From NCBI GenBank assembly GCA_017615435.1, contig JAGAAF010000024.1, forward strand, positions 1-17,702: 17,702 nt of DNA. The letters run 5' to 3'. The DNA is from Bacteroidales bacterium (GTDB taxonomy: Bacteria; Bacteroidota; Bacteroidia; Bacteroidales; UBA932). Each line of letters opens with the position of its first letter. The stretch's first letter is position 1. Positions 5,544 through 12,123 of the stretch are shown piece by piece. The notes beneath the pieces were generated by a model, which was given only the letters and a program-made list of their open reading frames with translations, did not search any database and was not told the origin of the DNA. A program made the translations under genes and the position numbers.

Positions 5544-6844
5544 CGATTATTGGCGGTGGCGCGGCCGGGTGTTTCTGTGCGGTTGAAATTAAGCGCAGAA
5601 ACCCGGCCGCGGCCGTGACGGTCTACGAGGCGGGGGCGAAGGCCCTCGCCAAGGTAGCCGTCACGGGAGGCGGCCGCTGCAACATCAGCAACACTTTCGA
5701 TTCGGTCGGTTCGCTGGCTGAGGTCTATCCCCGTGGCGAGAAGCTCGTCCGCCAGGCGTTCCGCGTATTCTCTCCGGAAGATACGCGTCGCTGGTGGGAG
5801 GCGGAGGGCGTGCGGATCGTCGAAGAACCTGTCCGCTCTTCCGGCGACCAGACCGGCCGTCTCTTCCCCGCCTCCCACGACGCGATGCAAGTCGTCCGCA
5901 CCCTGGAGCGCCTGATGCGCCAACTGGGTGTTGAGGTTCGATGCAACGCCAAGGTCGTGGCTATCCGCCACGAAGCGCTCTCTGACACGACCAATCCTTC
6001 TCCATCACACGGTTATTCCTTATCATTTCAGGACGGCCACTCGGAGTATGCCGACCGCGTGGTGGTCACCACCGGCGGCGGGGCGCTGAATCTACTGGAA
6101 GGGCTGGGAATTGAAATAGTCCCGCCGGTCCCATCACTATTCACATTCAAACTGGCGGATCAGGGCATCCGTGAACTCACGGGTACGACCGTGGATAATG
6201 TCACCCTGGCGCTGGCCGGCACTAAGTTCCGTTCGCACGGCACTTTGCTTCTAACCGACTGGGGTGTCAGCGGCCCGGCAACTTTGCGCCTTTCTTCCTT
6301 TGCGGCTCGCCACCTTGCGGACTCCTCCTATCGGGCGAACTTGCTGATCGGCTGGCTCTCCCTCCCCGAAGCTGAAGTCCGCTCCCTGCTCGCCGCCCTC
6401 TCCACACAGAACCCTTCCTCCGCTAACTCCGTCAACCGTGCCTCCATGCAGTCGGGAAACGGCCCTTCAGGGTTTTCTTCGTCCAAGATGGTCGCCAACA
6501 CCCCTCCCGCGGGCATTTCCTCCAGGTTATGGCATCATCTTCTCCGTCGGGCGGGCCTCCGAGAAGACATCCGTTGGGCCGAACTTGGTTCAAAGGGCTT
6601 GAATCGTCTTGTAGCAGTATTGACTGCAGACTCCTATGAGATAACAGGTCGTGCAAAATTCAAAGAGGAGTTCGTGACCGCCGGCGGCGTGTCGATGTCC
6701 GCCGTGAACCCCTCGACCCTCGAATCGCGCCAACACCCGGGCCTCTTTTTCGCCGGCGAAGTCCTGGACATCGACGCCCTCACCGGCGGCTTCAACCTCC
6801 AATCCGCCTGGAGCACCGCATATCTCGTCGCCCGCCACATCTAG
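5528..6844 (+). CDS. YhiN/HI0933-family FAD-dependent oxidoreductase
   Basis: The GTG at 5528 is preferred: it places the Rossmann motif IAIIGGGAAGCFCAVE at the N-terminus, as usual, and gives 438 residues. An ATG at 5459 would overlap codB by 85 bp. Further family marks are KVAVTGGGRCNISN, the SSGDQTGRLFPAS block, LLLTDWGVSGPATLRLS, and the C-terminal EEFVTAGGVSMSAVNPSTLE and LFFAGEVLDIDALTGGFNLQSAWSTAYLVA, which contribute to FAD binding. The enzyme's physiological substrate is unknown. A Ser/Asn-rich stretch of about 40 residues (encoded around 6399-6520) replaces a normally compact linker before RLWHHLLRRAGL. It is the last gene of the operon; the 105-bp repeat starts 3 nt after the stop. 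Confidence 0.88.
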   Translation: MQQEIAIIGGGAAGCFCAVEIKRRNPAAAVTVYEAGAKALAKVAVTGGGRCNISNTFDSVGSLAEVYPRGEKLVRQAFRVFSPEDTRRWWEAEGVRIVEEPVRSSGDQTGRLFPASHDAMQVVRTLERLMRQLGVEVRCNAKVVAIRHEALSDTTNPSPSHGYSLSFQDGHSEYADRVVVTTGGGALNLLEGLGIEIVPPVPSLFTFKLADQGIRELTGTTVDNVTLALAGTKFRSHGTLLLTDWGVSGPATLRLSSFAARHLADSSYRANLLIGWLSLPEAEVRSLLAALSTQNPSSANSVNRASMQSGNGPSGFSSSKMVANTPPAGISSRLWHHLLRRAGLREDIRWAELGSKGLNRLVAVLTADSYEITGRAKFKEEFVTAGGVSMSAVNPSTLESRQHPGLFFAGEVLDIDALTGGFNLQSAWSTAYLVARHI

Positions 6845-6846
6845 CC

Positions 6847-6951
6847 GTGGCGCTCAACTTCCTATCTATCAACGACTTACTAAAACTCGGCTCCGCGTTT
6901 TCGGGAGTCGAGTTTAAGGAATTGGCTGAGAATCAGGCACTTGGACGCCAC
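6847..6951. repeat. 105-bp quasi-palindromic repeat, copy 2
   Basis: This copy fills the gap between two convergent genes. The outer arms GTGGCGCTCAACT (6847-6859) and ACTTGGACGCCAC (6939-6951) are complementary at 10 of 13 positions. The inner arms CTAAAACTCGGCTCC (6880-6894) and GGAGTCGAGTTTAAG (6904-6918) pair with one wobble and one mismatch around a 9-nt loop. The left inner arm is the exact reverse complement of the right inner arm of copy 1. On both strands the inner stem carries a short T-run (TTT or TTTT), so it may act as a bidirectional terminator for the YhiN and U32 genes. Confidence 0.75.
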
Positions 6952-6965
6952 GAGGGAAGCGGGGG

Positions 6966-8774
6966 TTAATCCTCTAATTCCAATACTGCCATTTCGCAGG
7001 CCTTGCAGTCGAAGAGGAGGGGGAAGCGGCGGCCGTTGTTGACTAAAAAGAGTTTGTCGGAAGGCTTGCCCGGGCACATACCGAGTTCGTGCTTGATGCA
7101 GTATTTGGTGCGCATCAGTTCGCCGGGGCGACGACCGGTTTTCAACGTGTCCGGAGCGATGTCTTGGGTGCTGCCTGTTGCGAGGGGAATTGCCTGGACG
7201 GGATCCGAGTCAAGCTGCTCGGCAAGGTCGCGGCGAAGGCCGTTAAGCGTGGCGGCGCTCAGATGCGGGAGAGCGTTTGAATGCTCGAAAGCAGCGATGC
7301 AGAAGCTATAGTGATCCACGTGCTTGGATAATTGCCCGGAGATAATGGCAGCTGCGCGATTCGTGTCGTTAGCGGGTTGGCAATCATAGATGACTGCAAA
7401 AGCCTTGCGACCGTCTTCAGTCTCGGCGGTCAACGATAGGGAGGTTCCCGTGGCCTCGACATTCAACGACACTCCGATAAAGCGCTTGCAAGGATTCGCA
7501 TCCAGCGATTTCTCGAAGGCCGTGGAGATATTGCGCCACAAAACTACTCCAGGCTTCAAACCTGCTACCGGTTTGCAGATGATGCGGTTCCCCTGGCACA
7601 CATCGCCGCGAAAACCGATGATCTCTCCTTCCGACACAAAAGCGAATCCGTCCCCGTTATGTAAATCCAATGGTTTCGTACACGAAACGGCCTTCTGGTG
7701 TACCGAATGCTTCTCAGAGGGTGTTTCGTACACCAAAGCCCCTTCTGGTGTACCAAATGGGGAAACAACAACTTCCAGCCCCTGCGGGACGGTTCGAACG
7801 GTCTGAACGACCCCGATTTGTTCGCCCATAGACTTGGGAGCGTCCATAGAAGCCCATTGTCCGCGCTTTCCGTCCAGATACAACTCCGTAAATCCACGGT
7901 TGAAGGTCTTCGACAGATCGGGGGTGAAGCCGCCTTCGACCCGGCCGAAGGACGCGCGCCGATAAGCGCCGTTCGATTCCGAAACGAGACGATCCAGCAG
8001 CAGCGAGTATTCCCTGACGGTGTTGCGGACGAACGAAGCGTTCTTCAAGCGGCCTTCAATCTTGAAGGAAGTGACACCGGCGGAAACCAGATCGGAAAGC
8101 CGCGAAGACAGATTCAAGTCACGAAGCGACAGAAGAGCTTTATTGCGTACCAGCACCCGCCCTGAGGCATCCTCTAAATCGTAGAGATTCCTGCAGGCTT
8201 GGATGCATTCGCCGCGGTCGCCGCTGCGAGCTCCGTAGGTCAGGACCTCCGACATCGTGCACTGGCCGCTGTAGCATACGCACAGCGCGCCGTGCACGAA
8301 GCACTCGATCTCGCAGGGAACCGCCGCGGCGATTGCGCGGATCTGCTCGAGCGACAACTCCCTTTCAAGAATAAGCCTCGAGCATCCTGCCTTGGCGAAC
8401 ATCCGGGCCCGCTCGACTGTGCGGATCGCACACTGGGTTGAGGCGTGAAGAGGAACGCGTATGTCCTCCCAGAGCCCGATGCGCGGGTCGCGGATTATAA
8501 ATGCATCCGCTCCGGCTTCCTGCGCGGCGAGCATCTGGCGATGGACCTCGTCCATCTCGTCGTCCCTCAAAAGGATGTTGAAAGTAACGAATATCCTGCA
8601 CCCGAACTTGTGCGCGTAAGCGCAAAGCCGCTCAATCTCAGAAACGGGGTTGCCGGCGTCTTTGCGCGCCCCGAATGAGGGCCCGGCGATATACACCGCA
8701 TCGGCACCGCAGTCGATGGCTGCGATGCCGATGTCTGTGTTTCTTGCCGGGGCAAGAAGTTCGAGTGATTTCAT
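6966..8774 (-). CDS. U32 family protein (RlhA/TrhP-type, putative RNA hydroxylation)
   Basis: At 602 residues it starts with the typical MKSLELLAPARNTDIGIAAI and a TIM-barrel-like region. It carries the U32 signature ECFVHGALCVCYSGQCTMS (residues 157-175), followed by GECIQACR (Cys190, Cys194). Related proteins in E. coli (RlhA, TrhP) are needed for hydroxylation of rRNA or tRNA pyrimidines, and peptidase activity is doubtful for most members. Cysteines in the signature and in the C-terminal CIKHELGMCPGKP and CKACE are candidate Fe-S or metal ligands. It follows the TPR gene directly (TAA then ATG) and is probably co-transcribed. An unusual insertion at residues about 339-368 coincides with a palindromic tandem repeat in the DNA (7674-7759). 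Confidence 0.85.
   Translation of the reverse strand: MKSLELLAPARNTDIGIAAIDCGADAVYIAGPSFGARKDAGNPVSEIERLCAYAHKFGCRIFVTFNILLRDDEMDEVHRQMLAAQEAGADAFIIRDPRIGLWEDIRVPLHASTQCAIRTVERARMFAKAGCSRLILERELSLEQIRAIAAAVPCEIECFVHGALCVCYSGQCTMSEVLTYGARSGDRGECIQACRNLYDLEDASGRVLVRNKALLSLRDLNLSSRLSDLVSAGVTSFKIEGRLKNASFVRNTVREYSLLLDRLVSESNGAYRRASFGRVEGGFTPDLSKTFNRGFTELYLDGKRGQWASMDAPKSMGEQIGVVQTVRTVPQGLEVVVSPFGTPEGALVYETPSEKHSVHQKAVSCTKPLDLHNGDGFAFVSEGEIIGFRGDVCQGNRIICKPVAGLKPGVVLWRNISTAFEKSLDANPCKRFIGVSLNVEATGTSLSLTAETEDGRKAFAVIYDCQPANDTNRAAAIISGQLSKHVDHYSFCIAAFEHSNALPHLSAATLNGLRRDLAEQLDSDPVQAIPLATGSTQDIAPDTLKTGRRPGELMRTKYCIKHELGMCPGKPSDKLFLVNNGRRFPLLFDCKACEMAVLELED
7674..7759. repeat. Intragenic tandem repeat of two palindromic 36-bp units, period 50
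   Basis: The unit at 7674-7709 recurs at 7724-7759 with only a few mismatches; both begin TTTCGTACAC and contain CCTTCTGGTGTACC. Each unit is itself an inverted repeat: in the second, TTTCGTACACCA pairs with TGGTGTACCAAA around a 10-nt centre. The 50-bp period is not a multiple of three, so the two copies are read in different frames, giving GTPEGALVYET and then HSVHQKAVSCTKP. It lies wholly within the U32 gene and keeps the frame open. Confidence 0.8.
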
Positions 8775-9716
8775 TTACTTGCCGAGAGCCTTGAGAGCTT
8801 TCTGGGCGTCGGCGCCGTAGGTCGGATCGTTCTCGACCATCTTGTAATACTCGGCAGCCTTGGCGTTGTTCTTCTGGCCCTGATAGAGGGTAGCGATGGT
8901 GAACTTCACTGCGGCGACATTGCCTGCGCCGGGTTTCAGCTCGACATACTTCTCGAAGTTGGCGATAGCTTTGTCGATCTTGCCCACATTCTGGCTGGCC
9001 AGACCTGCGATGTAGCAGGCGTCGGGGTTCTCGAGATATGCGTTGCTCTTGTCGGCCATTTCGATTGCCTCGGCGAACTTCTTGGCCTTGTTGGCGGCGT
9101 TGGCCTTCTTCAGGAAGATGCCGGAGAGCTGCTTGTTTGCTGCTTTCTCCTGGCCGAGCGAAGCGGCGAGTTCGTAGGTTTCGACCGCCTTCTCGACGTT
9201 GCCGAGCTTGTCGTATGCCTGACCCATATAAAGGGCCGCCTTGGCGTTGGAGGGATCCACTTCCAGAGTCTTCTGGAAAGCTTCGGCTGCGGCCTCGAAT
9301 TCCTTGGCCTTCAGAAGCTTGCTTCCCTTCTGGATATAAGCCTGAGGGATGAGTGCCTGAGCTTCCACTACGGTGTTTTCAGCGCCGAGTTTCTCGGCGA
9401 GTGCCACTGTCTCCTGCAGTTTGACAACAGCTCCGTCATATTCGCCTTCCTTCAGTGCGTCCTTCGCGATTGAAAGGCTGAGCGAGGGCATAATGCTTTC
9501 GCAGTTTGCTACAACCTCTGCTGCGCCTTCGGCTTCTCCGCAAGCGATAGCCAGATCGTATGCTTTCTGGAAATACTCCATAGCGCCGACCTTGTCGCCG
9601 AGAGCGATGGCCTCTGCGCCGTGGTTGTAAAGATCCGTTGCCTCATTTACGTCCTGCGCGAAGCCGATTGCAAGAGCGGCGAAAAGCGCGCAAACTGATA
9701 CTAATACCTTCTTCAT
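8775..9716 (-). CDS. Secreted tetratricopeptide-repeat protein
   Basis: The 313-residue product begins with a signal peptide (MKKVLVSVCALFAALAIGFA, cleavage probably near AQD) and then consists almost entirely of TPR-like helical pairs. Examples are ATDLYNHGAEAIALGDKVGA, AEAFQKTLEVDPSNAKAALY and AIANFEKYVELKPGAGNVAA. No lipobox Cys follows the signal, so it should be periplasmic or otherwise exported. TPR proteins act as protein-binding scaffolds; the partner is unknown. It has the best promoter in the window (9749-9780) and is followed without a gap by the U32 gene, so the two probably share a transcript although no functional link is evident. Confidence 0.85.
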   Translation of the reverse strand: MKKVLVSVCALFAALAIGFAQDVNEATDLYNHGAEAIALGDKVGAMEYFQKAYDLAIACGEAEGAAEVVANCESIMPSLSLSIAKDALKEGEYDGAVVKLQETVALAEKLGAENTVVEAQALIPQAYIQKGSKLLKAKEFEAAAEAFQKTLEVDPSNAKAALYMGQAYDKLGNVEKAVETYELAASLGQEKAANKQLSGIFLKKANAANKAKKFAEAIEMADKSNAYLENPDACYIAGLASQNVGKIDKAIANFEKYVELKPGAGNVAAVKFTIATLYQGQKNNAKAAEYYKMVENDPTYGADAQKALKALGK

Positions 9717-9748
9717 ATCGTTATAACTTTTATTGCCAGGTTGAAAGG

Positions 9749-9780
9749 CAAAATTATTAATTTTTTTCTACGACTCCAAA
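9749..9780 (-). promoter_or_regulatory. Consensus Bacteroidota promoter for the TPR/U32 unit
   Basis: On the minus strand TTTG (forward 9777-9780) is followed after exactly 20 nt by TAATTTTG (forward 9749-9756), a full match to the -33/-7 consensus with optimal spacing. The start codon at 9716 gives a leader of about 28 nt. The -33 box overlaps the last codons of the aminopeptidase gene, which ends at 9768, so readthrough from the upstream operon is also possible because no terminator is visible. Confidence 0.8.
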
Positions 9781-11540
9781 CCCACCGGGGCGGTTTTTGC
9801 CTGAAGCCACCGGGCTACATCTTCATCAAGCAGCGTGCCAAGATTCTCAAACACAGTCCGATGGTACTCGTTCAGCCACTCGATTTCCCACTTGTCCAGC
9901 AGGCTCAAATCGAGGATGGAAGTGTCGAAATGGCACATCGTGAGCGGCTCGAAACGAAGGAAATGACCGAATTCGGAAGTGCCCGCGTCCACAGTCAGCA
10001 CAAGGTTTTCGTGCCGCACGCCGTGCTTGCCCTCGCGGTAGATGCCAGGTTCATCGGAGGTGATCATTCCCTCCACGATGGGAGTCGGGTCAAGGTTCTG
10101 CCGTATCTGGTGCGGCCCTTCGTGAACTCCGAGGAAGAAACCGACGCCGTGGCCGGTTCCGTGGCCGAAGTTCATCAGGCTTCGCCACAGAGGAAGCCGC
10201 GCTGCCGCATCGATCCTGCAACCGGGTGTGCCTGCGGGGAAGACGGCGGTGGCCAGTCCGATGTGGGCCTTCAGCGCGAGAGTGTAGTCGCGAATTTCCT
10301 CAGGCGTGCATTCGCCCATAGGCACGGTGCGGGTGATGTCCGTCGTGCCGCTCAGGTACTGCCCGCCCGAATCGCAGAGGTAGAGCCCGTGGCCTTCGAT
10401 TACCTGAGAGTCCACGCGGGGCGTTATGTAGTGCGGCAGCGCGGCGCCCTTGCCATAGGCGGAGATGGTCTCGAAGCTGTCGCCCTGGTAATCGTCGATC
10501 TCCGCGCGGTACTGCCCGAGACGCACGGCCGCATCCCATTCGGTCACGGTCTTGCCCGCTTCGACGCTCTTTTCTAGCCAGTAGAGGAATTTCTCCACGG
10601 CCACTCCGTCGCGTAAGTGGGCCTCGCGTATCCACTCGATCTCCTGCGGGTTCTTCTGCTCTTTGCGGCGCGCGACGGGGCTTGGAGCTTCGAGGACCCT
10701 GCCTCCGGCAGCCTCGCGAAGCTCGCAACTGGCCGTCGCGCTGTCCAGCCACACGATTCCTTCGAAGGCTGACAGTTCAAGCCCCACTTCGGCATAGGGG
10801 AGAAGTTCTATTCCGTCGCCCTGCAAGGCGTCGAAAGTCTCTTCGGTGATGGGATCCTCAACCTCTTCCTTCAGCACGAACCATTTGGCAAAGTCCTGAC
10901 CTACAAGAAGATATGAAATCACCATCGGATTATAATCAATGTCTGACGCGCGGACGTTCAGCATCCACGCCACTTCGTCCAGCGCGCTCAGAAGGATGGC
11001 GTCGGCGCCGCGCTCGGCAAGCTCGCCGCGCAGCCACTCCATCTTCTCTTCGCGCGACTCCCCCGTCTGGATGCGGAAAATCGGAGTCTGAGGGATGCCC
11101 GGCCTGTCTTCCCATAAAACACTCAAGAGATCCGGCACTCCCACTACCGTGAAATTTGCACCGAGCTCGTCTGCCGCAGCGGCGCTCGTGCAGAGCGAGT
11201 CCACGGCCACCACCGCGCCCTCGCCGAGCTGGCTGCGCAGCCACTCGGGGATGAGCACCTGCTCGGGCACGCGCGTCTTGTGCAGGACTGTGCCCGTGCC
11301 TTCCAACTGGTCCACGGCCTGGATGAAATAACGTGTGTCCGTCCACAGTCCGGCGTGATCCGCAGTGACCACGACGTCCCCCGCCTCGCCGGTGAAGCCG
11401 GTCAGCCAGCGCACCTGTTTCCAGCGCTCGGCGGGGTACTCGCTCTGGTGAGGATCGCCGCTCCAGATGATGACTGCGTCCCAGCCGCGTCCGCGCATCA
11501 GCGCGCGAAGGGCTTCTATTCTTTCGGCGTACTTATTCAT
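9768..11540 (-). CDS. Xaa-Pro aminopeptidase, M24B family
   Basis: This 590-residue protein has two Creatinase-type N-terminal domains, a C-terminal pita-bread M24 domain and the extra tail of the long (APP1-like) subgroup, with FLRFEPLTMCHFDTSILDLS. All five metal ligands are visible: Asp390 (LCDSGGQY), Asp401 (GTTDITRT), His464 (GHGTGHGVGFFLGVHEGP), Glu497 (TSDEPGIY) and Glu511 (RHENLVL). It should remove N-terminal residues preceding proline, using two divalent metals, probably in the cytoplasm since no signal peptide is seen. It is the last gene of a five-gene operon and overlaps the DUF3109 gene by 8 bp (ATGAATAA). Confidence 0.93.
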   Translation of the reverse strand: MNKYAERIEALRALMRGRGWDAVIIWSGDPHQSEYPAERWKQVRWLTGFTGEAGDVVVTADHAGLWTDTRYFIQAVDQLEGTGTVLHKTRVPEQVLIPEWLRSQLGEGAVVAVDSLCTSAAAADELGANFTVVGVPDLLSVLWEDRPGIPQTPIFRIQTGESREEKMEWLRGELAERGADAILLSALDEVAWMLNVRASDIDYNPMVISYLLVGQDFAKWFVLKEEVEDPITEETFDALQGDGIELLPYAEVGLELSAFEGIVWLDSATASCELREAAGGRVLEAPSPVARRKEQKNPQEIEWIREAHLRDGVAVEKFLYWLEKSVEAGKTVTEWDAAVRLGQYRAEIDDYQGDSFETISAYGKGAALPHYITPRVDSQVIEGHGLYLCDSGGQYLSGTTDITRTVPMGECTPEEIRDYTLALKAHIGLATAVFPAGTPGCRIDAAARLPLWRSLMNFGHGTGHGVGFFLGVHEGPHQIRQNLDPTPIVEGMITSDEPGIYREGKHGVRHENLVLTVDAGTSEFGHFLRFEPLTMCHFDTSILDLSLLDKWEIEWLNEYHRTVFENLGTLLDEDVARWLQAKTAPVGLES

Positions 11541-12123
11541 CTTTTCCGTTGATATGCTCGGCGGCGGCGCAGAGCGCTTCGTAAAACTCCTCGCCGTAGG
11601 CCGCTATTATGGGCTTTTTCAAAAACTTGTAGACACGTATGTGCTTCTCGCGTCCGAGGCGGAACGCATCCTTGCAGATATGCCAGCGATGCAGGTTGAG
11701 TGCCTGTCCCCCGCCGGTAAGCTTCGTCACGCGAATGGGATAAAGGCTGCACGAAATGGGCTTTCGCAGGCCTTTGCACTCGATGGCGCACAGGCAGTTG
11801 CCGTCGCCCGGGAAGTGGCAGAACGCGCACGCGCCAGATCCCTCCGCGAGCGGGGTCACAACGTCTCCCTCGCGGTCGATTGCGAAGAAGCCATCCCTCG
11901 CGACGGCAGCCCGTCCGGCGTGTGTCATCAGTTCTTCGTAGGCAGGGTAATCGCGCTCCAGCGCTTCGATTTCATCTTCGCGCAGCGGCGCTCCGCTGTC
12001 GCCTTCGATGCAACACGCTCCCTTGCAGGCTTTGTAATCACAGGCGAAATACTCGCTGACGACTTCCTCGGACACAAGGATGTCGCCTATCTGGATGATG
12101 GTTCCGAAAAGGTCGCGATGCAT
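11533..12123 (-). CDS. DUF3109 family Cys-rich protein
   Basis: The 196-residue protein matches the DUF3109 family common in Bacteroidota. It has a YkgJ-like cluster FACDYKACKGACC (Cys28, 33, 37, 38), then CAFCHFPGDGNCLCAIECKG, the conserved KPISCSLYPIRV, and a final HICKDAFRLG. The cysteines suggest binding of zinc or an iron-sulfur cluster; function is unknown. It starts in a TAATG overlap with the M16 gene and overlaps the aminopeptidase gene by 8 bp, so its translation is probably coupled to both neighbours. No signal peptide is seen. Confidence 0.9.
   Translation of the reverse strand: MHRDLFGTIIQIGDILVSEEVVSEYFACDYKACKGACCIEGDSGAPLREDEIEALERDYPAYEELMTHAGRAAVARDGFFAIDREGDVVTPLAEGSGACAFCHFPGDGNCLCAIECKGLRKPISCSLYPIRVTKLTGGGQALNLHRWHICKDAFRLGREKHIRVYKFLKKPIIAAYGEEFYEALCAAAEHINGKDE

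Noticed and set aside
534..6951. CRISPR array made of the 105-bp repeats
   Set aside because: There are only two copies, more than 6 kb apart and without spacers. They are dispersed palindromes, not an array.
9741..10577. 278-residue plus-strand open frame
   Set aside because: It is antisense to the aminopeptidase, whose five metal ligands are intact on the minus strand.
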